Below, one piece after another: positions 9,204-18,423 of a stretch of 64,000 nt of DNA (the stretch's first letter is position 1; every line of letters begins with the position of its first letter). The position numbers and the translations under genes were made by a program. The notes beneath the pieces were generated by a model. That model was not told the origin of the DNA. It ran no database searches and was given only the letters and a program-made list of their open reading frames with translations. The stretch covers positions 5,394,292 to 5,458,291 of the forward strand of contig NZ_CP022163.1 in the NCBI RefSeq assembly GCF_002305855.1, given 5' to 3'. The DNA comes from Melittangium boletus DSM 14713. Lineage in GTDB: Bacteria; Myxococcota; Myxococcia; Myxococcales; Myxococcaceae.

Positions 9204-10025
9204 TTATCGGTGCTTCGGGTGCTGGGGGTCCAGTGCGTCGCGCACGGCATCGCCGAGCAGGTGGAAGCCGAGCACCGCGAGCGCCAGGGCCATGCCGGGG
9301 AAGAGCGCGACATGGGGCGCGACGAGCAGGTACTGCGTGCCCTGGTCCACGAGCGCGCCCCAGGAGGGGGTGCCCGGCGGCGCGCCGAGGCCGAGGAAGC
9401 TGAGGGAGGACTCGGCCAGGAGGGTGCCGGGCAGGGCGGACGTGGCCTGGACGACGAGGGGCCCGGCGGCGTTGGGCAACAGGTGGTGCCAGAGGATGCG
9501 CGTGTTGCTCGCCCCCAGGGCCCGGGCGGCCTGGACGTATTCGCGCTCGCGCAAGGTGAGCACCTGGGCCCGGGCCAGCCGCGCGTAGCCCGTCCACCCC
9601 GTGGCGCTCAGCGCGAGGACCACGTGCGGCAGCGAGGGGCCCAGCACCGCGGTGAGGAAGAGCGCGAGCAGCAGGCCCGGGAAGGCGAGCAGCACGTCGG
9701 TGAGGCGCATGAGCGCTTCGTCCACGAGCCCGCCCACATAGCCCGCGAGACCGCCGAGCACCGTGCCCACCGCCGCCGAGAGCGCCACGGTGAAGAAGGC
9801 CACGGCGAGTGACAGCCGGGCGCCATGCAGCACGTGCGTGAGCAGGTCGATGCCGTTCTCTCCCGCGCCCAGGGGATGGCCGGGGCCGGGGGGCGAGAGC
9901 TCCGCGGCGAGATCGATGGCCTCGGGGGTGGTGGGGCTGAGCACGGGGGCGAGCAGCGCGGCGAGCACGAGCGCTCCCGTCACGGTGAGGCCGATTCGTC
10001 CTCCGAGCGAGCGCGGGAGCCTCAC
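9204..10025 (-). CDS. Oligopeptide/dipeptide ABC transporter permease (OppC/DppC type)
   Basis: 273 aa, GTG start. One N-terminal helix, then the binding-protein-dependent transport domain with about five helices. The EAA loop that contacts the ATPase is EYVQAARALGASNTRILWHH (about 162-181). The GTG overlaps the upstream permease stop in a GTGA tetranucleotide, so translation is coupled. The long frame running back to 11036 is an artefact of open GC-rich sequence. No partner ATPase gene follows; elaA does. Confidence 0.9.
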   Translation of the reverse strand: MRLPRSLGGRIGLTVTGALVLAALLAPVLSPTTPEAIDLAAELSPPGPGHPLGAGENGIDLLTHVLHGARLSLAVAFFTVALSAAVGTVLGGLAGYVGGLVDEALMRLTDVLLAFPGLLLALFLTAVLGPSLPHVVLALSATGWTGYARLARAQVLTLREREYVQAARALGASNTRILWHHLLPNAAGPLVVQATSALPGTLLAESSLSFLGLGAPPGTPSWGALVDQGTQYLLVAPHVALFPGMALALAVLGFHLLGDAVRDALDPQHPKHR

Positions 10026-10936
10026 GTGCGCCTCCGCACGCGGGGGTCGGCGAGCGCGTAGGCCGCGTCGGTGAGCGCGTGGACGAGCAGGTAGCAGCCC
10101 GTGAAGACGAGCACGGTGGCGCGCACGGTGTTGTAGTCGCGCCGCTCGATGGCGCCGAGCAGCAGGGTGCCCATGCCGGGCCAGGCGAACACCTTCTCGG
10201 TGACGATGGCGCCGCCGAGCAGGGCGCCGAACTCGAGCCCCAGCACGGTGAGCAGGGGCAGGAGGGCGTTGCGCAGGGCATGGCGCCACAGCACGCGCCA
10301 GGTGCTCAGCCCCTGGGCCCGGGCGACGGTGATGTAGTCCTCGCGAAGGACTTCCAGCAGGGAGGCGCGGGTCATGCGCGCGAGGAACGCGGCGAGCGCG
10401 GTGCCCAGGGTGAGCGCGGGCAGCACCAGGTGGCGCCAGGAGCCCGCGCCGGACACGGGCAGCCAGTCGAGCTTCAAGGACAGCAGGAGGATGAGCACCG
10501 GACCCAGCCAGAAGCGCGGGAGCGCCACGCCGGCCACCGCTCCACTCATGGCCAGGGCATCCACCCACGTGCCCCGGCGCGCCGCCGCGGCCGCGCCGAG
10601 CGGGAGGGCGAGGCTCACCGCCACCCCCAGGGCCGCGAGCGCCAGCATCCCCGTGAAGGGCAGCGCCGCGCCGATGGTGGGCAGCACCTTCTTCTGGAAG
10701 GGCGGCAGGGACGTGCGCAGCTCGCCGGTGAAGAGATCCCGCGTGAAGTGCCAGAGCTGGAGCGGCACGGGCTCGTCCAGGCCCACCGCGCGGCGCATCG
10801 CCTCCCGGTCCACCTGGGTGGCCTGCTCGCCGAGCATCACGTCGATGGGGTCTCCCGGGACGAGGTGCAGGAAGAGCGAGACGAGCAGCAGCGCGCCCAC
10901 GGCCGAGACGAGGGTGGAGACGAGCCGCCGGATCAT
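10022..10936 (-). CDS. Oligopeptide/dipeptide ABC transporter permease (OppB/DppB type)
   Basis: 304 aa, inner-membrane permease with about six helices. It starts MIRRLVSTLV and has the family's HLVPGDPI motif after helix 1 and the EAA loop around DYITVARAQGLSTWRVLWRH. It overlaps the upstream binding-protein gene by four bases (ATGA) and the downstream permease by four (GTGA). Together they would form the channel of a peptide or nickel-type importer; the substrate cannot be read from sequence. Confidence 0.92.
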   Translation of the reverse strand: MIRRLVSTLVSAVGALLLVSLFLHLVPGDPIDVMLGEQATQVDREAMRRAVGLDEPVPLQLWHFTRDLFTGELRTSLPPFQKKVLPTIGAALPFTGMLALAALGVAVSLALPLGAAAAARRGTWVDALAMSGAVAGVALPRFWLGPVLILLLSLKLDWLPVSGAGSWRHLVLPALTLGTALAAFLARMTRASLLEVLREDYITVARAQGLSTWRVLWRHALRNALLPLLTVLGLEFGALLGGAIVTEKVFAWPGMGTLLLGAIERRDYNTVRATVLVFTGCYLLVHALTDAAYALADPRVRRRT

Positions 10937-12480
10937 GGCGCCACGAGCCTCGCGCGCGCGAGCGGGGTGAAGAGACCCAGGGGGCTCGGCTCGAAGTCCT
11001 GGAGCCGTTGGGAGACGACGGCCACGGAGTCCTCATGCCACAGGGGGACGATGGGGACGAGCGCGTCCAGCCGCTCCTGGGCCCGGGTATAGAGGAGACG
11101 GCGCTCGGGGGTGGATACGCGGCTGGCTTCGTCGAGCAGGGCGTCGAGCGCCGTGTCCCGGAGCGCTCCCCGGTTGAGGCCGCCGAAGTGGTTCGCTTCC
11201 GAGGGCACGTTGCCCGAGTGGTACGCGCCGCGCATCAGGTCCGGCTCGACGATGGAGGCCCACTTGAGGGTGTAGAGCTCGAAGTTGCCCCGGCGCACGT
11301 CGTTGAAGAAGGTGCCGAACTCGAGCGAGCGCACCTCCACGGCCACGCCTCCGAGCGACAGTTGCTCGCGCAGCACGAGCGCGATGGAGCGGCGCAGCCG
11401 ATCCGTGCTCGTCTTGAGCTGGAGCGTGAGCCGGGGCTCGCCGCCGGGCCCATCGGGATCCGGGTAGCCCGCGGCGTCCAGCAGCCTCGCCGCTTCCCCG
11501 GGGTCATGAGGGCAGCCGGGCACGGGCGCCCAGGCCCAGTTCGTGCGGGGCAGGAGTCCCTGGGCGGGCTGGGCGAGGCCGCGCAGCTTGTAGGTGACGA
11601 GCGGCCCCACGTCCACGAGGTGGCAGAGGGCGCGGCGCACGCGCGCGTCGGCGAGCGGGCCCGTGCGCAGGTTGAAGCCCAGGTAGGCGAGGCCCGTGCC
11701 CGGCCGGGTGAGCACGCGCAGGGAGGGCTCGCGCTTCAAGGCGGGCAGCGTGGCGGGGGAGATGGCGTTGAGCACCAGATCCGCCCGCCCCTTGAGCAAT
11801 TCCAGCACGCGGGTTGTCTCGTCGCGCACCACGCGGAAGTGCAGCCTGGGAATGGCGGGCGCCCCGCGCGCGGAGCCCGCGAAGGACACCAGCGTCAGGT
11901 GCTCCTCGTCCGGCTGGGACTCGAAGCGGAAGGGGCCCGCGCCCACGGGCGCCGTGCCTTGGGCCTCCTTGAAGGCGGCCGGGGCGCGCCGCGCGGGGAG
12001 GATGCCCAGGGACAGCTCGACGATGAGGGGCGCGTAGGGCTCGCGCAGGTGGAAGCGCACGGTGCGCGCGTCCACCGCCTCGACGCGCGCGATGGCCGCG
12101 TACCGGTCCGCCCGGGGGCTCGCGAGGGCCGCGTCGCGCACGCTGTCGTAGGTGGCCTTCACGTCCTCGGCGGTGAGCGCGCCGCCGTCGTGGAAGGTGA
12201 GCCCCGGGCGCAGGGTGAATTCCACGAGCGTGGGGGACAGCTCGCGAAACGACTCGGCGAGGTCGGGCACGGGCGCGCCGGTGTCATCGAAGGTGACGAG
12301 GCCCGGGGTGATGAGCTGGGCGATGCGCTGGCCCAGGGCGGTGAGGGCCACCCGGCTGTCGAGGCTGTCCGGCGGCGCCTCGATGAGCACGGTGATGCCC
12401 TCGGGGGGGGGCTCGGCGCGGCAGCCGGGCACGAGCGCCACGAGGAGCGCCAGGAAGGCGGAGCGGAGTGGCGAGGGCAT
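10933..12480 (-). CDS. Extracellular solute-binding lipoprotein, family 5 (OppA/DppA type)
   Basis: 515 aa from the ATG at 12480. Lipoprotein signal with VPGC (Cys20). The SBP family 5 fold begins at PDSLDSRVALTALGQRIAQL and includes FTLRPGLTFHDG and a mid-protein LGFNLRTGPL. The start at 12480 is preferred over an in-frame upstream codon because it gives a clean lipoprotein signal. It would capture peptides for the two permeases transcribed behind it. It is divergent from the HEAT-repeat gene, with 80 bp between starts. Confidence 0.9.
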   Translation of the reverse strand: MPSPLRSAFLALLVALVPGCRAEPPPEGITVLIEAPPDSLDSRVALTALGQRIAQLITPGLVTFDDTGAPVPDLAESFRELSPTLVEFTLRPGLTFHDGGALTAEDVKATYDSVRDAALASPRADRYAAIARVEAVDARTVRFHLREPYAPLIVELSLGILPARRAPAAFKEAQGTAPVGAGPFRFESQPDEEHLTLVSFAGSARGAPAIPRLHFRVVRDETTRVLELLKGRADLVLNAISPATLPALKREPSLRVLTRPGTGLAYLGFNLRTGPLADARVRRALCHLVDVGPLVTYKLRGLAQPAQGLLPRTNWAWAPVPGCPHDPGEAARLLDAAGYPDPDGPGGEPRLTLQLKTSTDRLRRSIALVLREQLSLGGVAVEVRSLEFGTFFNDVRRGNFELYTLKWASIVEPDLMRGAYHSGNVPSEANHFGGLNRGALRDTALDALLDEASRVSTPERRLLYTRAQERLDALVPIVPLWHEDSVAVVSQRLQDFEPSPLGLFTPLARARLVAP

Positions 12481-12560
12481 CGGGTTCCGGGTTGTGACAC
12501 ATGTGGGGGAAGGGGTCGATGCGTGGGGGGGTCGTGTATGGTTCCAGGGACGGAGCCACC

Positions 12561-13385
12561 ATGAATCCACATCATCCACTCGAGGATCCCCGCAGCACCG
12601 AGGCGCTCATCGCCCTCTCCCTCCAGGGTGAGGAGGACGATGATGAGGCCTGGGATGCCATCCGGGTGTTGCACGATCGGGGAACCCGGGAAGTGCTCGA
12701 CGCGGCCGCGCGCCTGATGGGCTCTTCGGACACCAAGGCGCGCTCACGGGGCGCGGACATCCTCGGACAGCTGGGGATGGACGAGGATGCCTTCCATGAG
12801 GAGCGGCTGCGGCTGTTGGTGGCGCTGGTGCGCCAGGAGCGGGAGCCCTGCGTGCTGGACTCCGCGGTGTCGGCGCTCGGCTTCCTGGATGACGCGCGCG
12901 TGGTGCCCGACCTCGTGAAGCTCAAGGCCCACCCGAGCGAGGAGGTGCGGCGCTCGGTGGCGCGCTCGATGCCGCCCGCGGCCACCTCCGAGGGCATCGC
13001 CGCGCTCATCGAGCTGTCGGCGGACGCGAACCGGGACGTGCGCAACTGGGCCACCTTCAGTCTGGGCTCCGTCTGCGAGGCCGACACGCCGGAGGTGCGC
13101 GAGGCCCTGTTGCGCCGCGTGTCGGAGACCGACCTGGAGATCCAGGGCGAGGCCTTGCTGGGGCTCGCGGCGCGCAAGGCGCCCCAGGTGCTGGAGCCGC
13201 TGCTCGCGGCACTGGCGGCCCGGACGGTGAGCGTGCTCGCGGTGGAGGCGGCGTTGGAACTCCTGGATCCTCGCGTGTATCCGGCATTGATCACCCTGCG
13301 TGACCGGGAAGGCCAGGCGGACCGGTACTTCCGTGGGGTTCTCGACGACACGATTCGCGCCTACGAGACGTCCTTCGCGGATTGA
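12561..13385 (+). CDS. HEAT-repeat protein
   Basis: 274 aa, ATG at 12561 behind GGGACGGAG. The protein is made of successive HEAT/PBS-lyase-like helical hairpins (for example SSDTKARSRGADILGQLG, EEVRRSVARSMPP, RDVRNWATFSLGSV) from about residue 35 to 245. It has no signal peptide and is likely cytoplasmic. Such solenoids act as protein-binding scaffolds; no partner is indicated. It is divergent from the peptide-transporter operon. Confidence 0.82.
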   Translation: MNPHHPLEDPRSTEALIALSLQGEEDDDEAWDAIRVLHDRGTREVLDAAARLMGSSDTKARSRGADILGQLGMDEDAFHEERLRLLVALVRQEREPCVLDSAVSALGFLDDARVVPDLVKLKAHPSEEVRRSVARSMPPAATSEGIAALIELSADANRDVRNWATFSLGSVCEADTPEVREALLRRVSETDLEIQGEALLGLAARKAPQVLEPLLAALAARTVSVLAVEAALELLDPRVYPALITLRDREGQADRYFRGVLDDTIRAYETSFAD

Positions 13386-13449
13386 GGGCCTGGAGGACAC
13401 TTCCGGCCAACCCTTCCGTCATTACTCTTCGTGCCCGGAGGTGCGGCAC

Positions 13450-14241
13450 ATGGAGAAGATGACGGGAGTGGCGCTCGTGACGGGGGGCAACCGGGGGATT
13501 GGCTTCGAGGTCTGCCGGCAGCTCGGCCAGCGGGGCATGCGGGTGTTGCTCTCGGCCCGGGACATCGCCGAGGGGGCCCGGGCCACCGCCGCGCTGCGCG
13601 ATGAGGGGCTCGAGGTGACCTTCGAGCCCCTGGACGTCACCTCCCAGGAGAGCATCGCCCGGCTCGCGGATCGGCTCGGGCGTCAGGAACTGCGGCTCGC
13701 GGCGCTCGTGAACAACGCGGGCGTCTCCCTGGACGGCTTCGACGCGGACGTGGCCGAGCGCACCCTGGCGGTGAACTTCTTCGGCGCGCTGCACGTCACC
13801 GAGCGGCTGTTGCCGTTGATGGCGGAGCATGGCCGCATCGTCATGGTGTCCAGCGGACTGGGCGTGCTCGAGGGACTGGCGCCGCCCCTGCGCCAGCGCA
13901 TCGATCCGCCCTCCTCGAAGGAGGACGTGAGCGCGTTCCTGCGCGCCTTCATCGCGGACGTGCGCGACGGCCAGCACGAGCCGCGGGGCTGGCCCGGTTC
14001 GGCCTACCGCGTCTCGAAGTTGGGCCTCAACGCATTGACCCGGTTGTTGGCCGATGAACTCCGGCCGCGCCACCTGCTCGTCAACGCCGTGACCCCGGGC
14101 TGGGTGAAGACGCGCATGGGCGGCGAGCGGGCCTCGCGAGGGGTGGAGGAGGGCGCGGACACCCTGGTCTGGGCGGCGACCCTTCCTCCTGGAGGGCCCA
14201 CGGGGCGCTTCTTCCGGGACCGCCACGCCATCGCCTGGTAG
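13450..14241 (+). CDS. Short-chain dehydrogenase/reductase, carbonyl-reductase-like
   Basis: 263 aa, ATG at 13450 behind GGAGGTG. Rossmann nucleotide site TGGNRGIG at the N-terminus, NNAG at about residue 85, Ser in VMVSSGLG, and the catalytic YRVSK. The insert between the Ser strand and the YxxxK helix (residues about 140-180) is typical of the CBR1/menthone-reductase subgroup of NADPH-dependent SDRs. Substrate unknown. Confidence 0.9.
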   Translation: MEKMTGVALVTGGNRGIGFEVCRQLGQRGMRVLLSARDIAEGARATAALRDEGLEVTFEPLDVTSQESIARLADRLGRQELRLAALVNNAGVSLDGFDADVAERTLAVNFFGALHVTERLLPLMAEHGRIVMVSSGLGVLEGLAPPLRQRIDPPSSKEDVSAFLRAFIADVRDGQHEPRGWPGSAYRVSKLGLNALTRLLADELRPRHLLVNAVTPGWVKTRMGGERASRGVEEGADTLVWAATLPPGGPTGRFFRDRHAIAW

Positions 14242-14433
14242 CTTGTACCCCTCCCTACAGGGTCGCGGTCATCCCTCGCGTCTCGTGCGAGCACTGCCGT
14301 ACATTTCCAGATGACGCTTCGCCGCCTGGTGGAAGACCGGGCGCCCAGCACGAAGGGACCAGGCAAGTGTCTCCCTTGAAGCGCTGGGGGTCGCCTTCCA
14401 TAATGGTCTCCTCCTTCCCCCTCCGGAGAGTGT

Positions 14434-16668
14434 GTGCAGGTCCCCCGAGCCAGAACATTCTTGGCCGTGACGGTTGCCCTTTTCGTCGCACAGCCGCGCG
14501 TGGGTGCGGCGGCGGATGACAAGAAGCGCGCCGAGCGCGAGGCCCTCAAGGCGTCCTTGATGGAGGTGTTGCGGCGCGAACCGCTCAATGCCAGCCGTGT
14601 CGCCGTCCACATGATGAGCCTGGATGACGGCTCGGTGGTGTTCAGCCACAACGCGGACGAATTGCTCAACCCCGCCTCCAACGTGAAGCTCGTCACGAGC
14701 GCGGCGGCGCTCACCACGCTCGGGTCCGAGTACCGCTTCGAGACGGAATTCCTCGTCGAGTCCGAGTCCGATGGCATCAAGGCCAAGACGCTCTACGTGC
14801 GGGGCAAGGGGGATCCGTTCGTCACCACCGAGCGCCTGTTCGTCATGACGGGGGACCTGTTCCACACGGGCCTGCGCGAGGTGCAGGACATCATCGTGGA
14901 CGACGCGTGGTTCGACGCCGAGCGCACGCCCTCGGGCTTCGACCAGGAGGACACGGATCGCGCCTACATGGCGCCCACGGGGGCGTTGAGCCTCAACTGG
15001 AACGCGGTGGGCGTGTACCTGCGTTCCGGGGATCAGCCGGGCGCCAAGGGCGTGGTGGAGTTGGAGCCGCCGAGCGACTACTTCGTGGTGGAGAGCACGC
15101 TCACCACGGGGGACAAGCGGGCGCGGCGCTTCTCGGTGGCCTCGGACGCGGCGGGCGCGCAGCAGAAGATCTTGGTGCGCGGCCAGGTGCCCCACGGCGG
15201 TGGCGCCATGAGCGTGTGGAAGAAGATCGACAACCCGCCCATGTACTTCGGCCAGACGCTCAAGCAGATGCTGACCGCGCGCGGCATCAAGGTGAAGGGC
15301 AAGGTGAAGCCGGGCGTCACTCCGCCCCGGGCGAAGCTCGTGTTCGTGGCGCAATCGGACACCCTCGACATCGTCCTCAAGAAGCTCAACAAGATGTCGA
15401 GCAACTTCATCGCCGAGATGCTCCTCAAGACGATGGGCGCCGAGGCGCGGGGGGCTCCGGGCTCCTTCGCCAAGGGCCTGGACGTGGTGGAGGACTTCCT
15501 CGCGCGCGAGGTGGGCATCCCCCGCGGCACCTACGTGATGAAGAACGGCAGCGGGCTCAACGACACCAACCGCTTCTCCGCCACTCAGTTCGACAAGCTC
15601 CTGCGCTACATGTACGAGCGCTTCCCGCTCGCGCCCGAGTACCTGTCCTCGCTGGGCATCGCGGGCAAGGACGGCACGCTCCGCTACCGCTTCGACGGCA
15701 CCGAGGCCGTGGGCCGGCTGCGCGCCAAGACGGGCACGCTGGAGAACGTGTCGGCCCTGAGCGGCTACGTGCAGGCGGCCGGTGGTGAGAAGTTCATCTT
15801 CTCCATGATGGTGAACGACTACCCGGGCCGCTCGGGACCGGTGGTGCGGGGACTGGACGCGCTGGGCACGGCGGTGGCCTCGGTGGGCTCGCACATCGGG
15901 CCGGGCCAGGCCGTGGCGGAACTGGCGAGCGAGGAGAAGCCGAACAGCCCCATGGCCGAGGTGAGCAGCCGGGTGAAGACGTACCTGGCGCTCACCAGCC
16001 AGCGGGATCCGCGCAACATCGGCTTCCTGCGCACGGCGTGGCGCAGCGAGAAGGATCCCGCGGTGCGCGCGGTGGTGGCCGAGGGCCTCTACCAGAGCAA
16101 CCCCCAGGACTACCTCGGGGTGCGCACGCTCCTGGACAGCTACTCGGCGGGCTCGGAGGTGTACGGTCGGCTGCGGGGCGTGGCGCGGGAGCTGTCCGTG
16201 GAGGTGCCGGGCCTGGGCAGCCTCGTGGAGCTGGCGGCCAGTGGCAACGCCGAGGCGCTCAGCCGCGTGGTGGAGCTGGCGGGGGCTTCCTCGGGAGACG
16301 CGCTCGCCGAGAACGAGATGACCGAGGGCCTGGGCGCGGTGGCCCGCACGGCGCCCGAGGAGCTGGTGCTGGCGCTGCGCACCGCGACGGACCGGGATCG
16401 GGACGCGACGACCCAACTGCTGTCGCGTGGCTTCGTCCAGGCCGCCGAGTCGGAGCACCCGTTCTGGAAGTCGCTGCGCAAGAGCATGGGCGCCTCGGAC
16501 CCGAAGCTGGCCGACTTCGCCCGCTCGCTGGAGGGGACGCTGTCGCGGCAGGTCGCCGAGGCCAAGGCGCCCAAGCCCACGACGTCCCTCGCCCAGCCCC
16601 TGGCGCCCACCGTCGTCGCGCCCGGCGCTTCCAAGCCGACGACCGCCGAGAGCCGTCCCGGAGGGTGA
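14434..16668 (+). CDS. dacB: D-alanyl-D-alanine carboxypeptidase/endopeptidase (PBP4, peptidase S13) with extended C-terminus
   Basis: 744 aa, GTG start behind CCGGAGAG. Signal peptide about 1-26. Penicillin-binding motifs: SxxK at Ser82-Lys85, SxN at Ser322-Asn324 and KTG at 432-434. The S13 domain ends near residue 485. It trims D-Ala from, or cuts cross-links in, peptidoglycan in the periplasm. The remaining ~250 residues are not part of usual DacB. They are Ala/Leu/Glu-rich and predicted helical, with repeated arrays like AVVAEGLYQSNPQDYLGVRT, and end in a Pro/Thr/Ala-rich tail. Confidence 0.9.
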   Translation: MQVPRARTFLAVTVALFVAQPRVGAAADDKKRAEREALKASLMEVLRREPLNASRVAVHMMSLDDGSVVFSHNADELLNPASNVKLVTSAAALTTLGSEYRFETEFLVESESDGIKAKTLYVRGKGDPFVTTERLFVMTGDLFHTGLREVQDIIVDDAWFDAERTPSGFDQEDTDRAYMAPTGALSLNWNAVGVYLRSGDQPGAKGVVELEPPSDYFVVESTLTTGDKRARRFSVASDAAGAQQKILVRGQVPHGGGAMSVWKKIDNPPMYFGQTLKQMLTARGIKVKGKVKPGVTPPRAKLVFVAQSDTLDIVLKKLNKMSSNFIAEMLLKTMGAEARGAPGSFAKGLDVVEDFLAREVGIPRGTYVMKNGSGLNDTNRFSATQFDKLLRYMYERFPLAPEYLSSLGIAGKDGTLRYRFDGTEAVGRLRAKTGTLENVSALSGYVQAAGGEKFIFSMMVNDYPGRSGPVVRGLDALGTAVASVGSHIGPGQAVAELASEEKPNSPMAEVSSRVKTYLALTSQRDPRNIGFLRTAWRSEKDPAVRAVVAEGLYQSNPQDYLGVRTLLDSYSAGSEVYGRLRGVARELSVEVPGLGSLVELAASGNAEALSRVVELAGASSGDALAENEMTEGLGAVARTAPEELVLALRTATDRDRDATTQLLSRGFVQAAESEHPFWKSLRKSMGASDPKLADFARSLEGTLSRQVAEAKAPKPTTSLAQPLAPTVVAPGASKPTTAESRPGG

Positions 16669-16720
16669 TGCCCCGCCCACTTGTCCGCCCTCCTTCCTGG
16701 CGTCCGGGAAGAGAGAGGGG

Positions 16721-16737
16721 TTGAACCCCTGTTCAGG
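16721..16737 (+). promoter_or_regulatory. LexA-like SOS box upstream of ssb
   Basis: TTGAACCCCTGTTCAGG contains GAAC-N4-GTTC and fits 15 of 17 positions of the Myxococcus LexA consensus CTRHAMRYBYGTTCAGS as I recall it. A TATGCT hexamer at 16753-16758 lies 17 bp after TGTTCA (16730-16735), so the box would cover the -35 region of the ssb promoter. No experiment supports it. Confidence 0.5.
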
Positions 16738-16847
16738 TGGGTGTCAGCCCCTTATGCTAGGCAGAGAAGTGGCGCGGGTGGCATTCCCGCTCTTGGATGT
16801 AGGTAACCGGCCCGTGGTGGGCCGGTGCTCGACGAAAGGACGGCATC

Positions 16848-17360
<513 letters not shown>

Positions 17361-17382
17361 GCCCGCGAGGGCTCTGGAAACG

Positions 17383-17424
17383 ACGACGGCCGCTCCGGGA
17401 AACCGGGGCGGCCGTTGTGTTTTC
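17383..17424 (+). terminator. Intrinsic terminator of ssb
   Basis: A 16-bp stem (17383-17398 with 17403-17418, two G-T wobbles) closes a GAAA tetraloop and is followed by a GTTTT tract. It also separates ssb from the convergent sdhC. Confidence 0.85.
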
Positions 17425-17457
17425 GCGGCGGGTCCAGAAGCGCCCCGGGGGGGGCGC

Positions 17458-18168
17458 TCAGTGCATGTCGCCCCGGGTCCGAACGATGGCTTCGCGCGCC
17501 TGCATGATGGCCTCGGTGCCGCCGGCCTGGAACATGGCGTAGAGCACGCCCCAGCCCATCGCCAGCAGCACGAGGAAGATGACGATGGTCCACGGCTCGA
17601 AGCGGCGCATGGAGCGCTCGCTGGCGAGCAGGCCCCAGCCCATGGCGAAGCCCTGGAGGCCGTTGGCCAGGTGGTACGCGGTGCCGAGGATGCCCAGCGT
17701 GTAGACGATGAGCGTGGGCGGGTGCCAGCGCATCTCATAGGAGATGGCGGCGAAGGGCTCGACCGCGCCGTACACGAGCCGCGGCTGGAGGAAGGCCAGC
17801 CAGATGTGGGCGCCCAGGAAGGCGAGCACGCCCACGGAGGCGATGCGCTGGAGGATGTACTTGAGGTTGCCGTAGTTGTTGTAGGCGAGGTTGTTGGGCC
17901 GGAAGCTCAGCAGTCGCACGATGCCCCAGCCCGTGTGGAACAGCAGGGGCAGCAGCACGATGATGAAGGTGAGGATCTGCGAGTAGGGGTGCTTGTACTC
18001 GGTCACCGCGGTCTGCCAGGCCTGGGCGCCCTGGAAGGCGGCGAGGTTGTCCCACAGGTGGTTCACCACCCAGATGCTCAGCGGTACCACGGCGAGGAAC
18101 GAGCCCAGACGGGACTGGAGGAGCGGTGTCTTCTGGGGGAGGGCGGCGGCGGCGGCTTGGGTGCTCAT
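17458..18168 (-). CDS. sdhC: Succinate dehydrogenase cytochrome b subunit
   Basis: 236 aa from the ATG at 18168, behind GGAG. Five hydrophobic helices match the Bacillus/epsilon-type single membrane subunit of succinate:quinone oxidoreductase. Candidate heme-ligand His residues occur in VNHLWDN, LLFHTGWG, GAHIWLAF and AYHLANGLQGF. It would anchor SdhAB and pass electrons to quinone. The expected sdhA and sdhB do not follow; the convergent ssb does, so the flavoprotein and iron-sulfur subunits must be encoded elsewhere. Confidence 0.88.
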   Translation of the reverse strand: MSTQAAAAALPQKTPLLQSRLGSFLAVVPLSIWVVNHLWDNLAAFQGAQAWQTAVTEYKHPYSQILTFIIVLLPLLFHTGWGIVRLLSFRPNNLAYNNYGNLKYILQRIASVGVLAFLGAHIWLAFLQPRLVYGAVEPFAAISYEMRWHPPTLIVYTLGILGTAYHLANGLQGFAMGWGLLASERSMRRFEPWTIVIFLVLLAMGWGVLYAMFQAGGTEAIMQAREAIVRTRGDMH

Positions 18169-18423
18169 GGGGACTCCGGACTTCGCGCGGCCAAGACCGC
18201 GCCGAGGATCATTCGGACGGCGCGTTATAGCCCGTCCCAGGGGCCAGGTAGGATTTTCCACCATCAGAAGAGGCCCATTCGGCACACGGAGGTATCAGCC
18301 GGGGTGATGCGAGTCTCCCAAGTGCCCCCCTGACCGGGGCCCAGCCGGGGAGACCGGCCCTGGGTGGGGGCATGCGCATTGTCATTGGCGAGCGCTCTCG
18401 GGAACGGCACGCTACTTCCCCTT

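Noticed and set aside
14242..14433. Possible small gene between the SDR and dacB genes
   Set aside because: Only a weak minus-strand frame without ribosome site or recognisable motif; nothing supportable.
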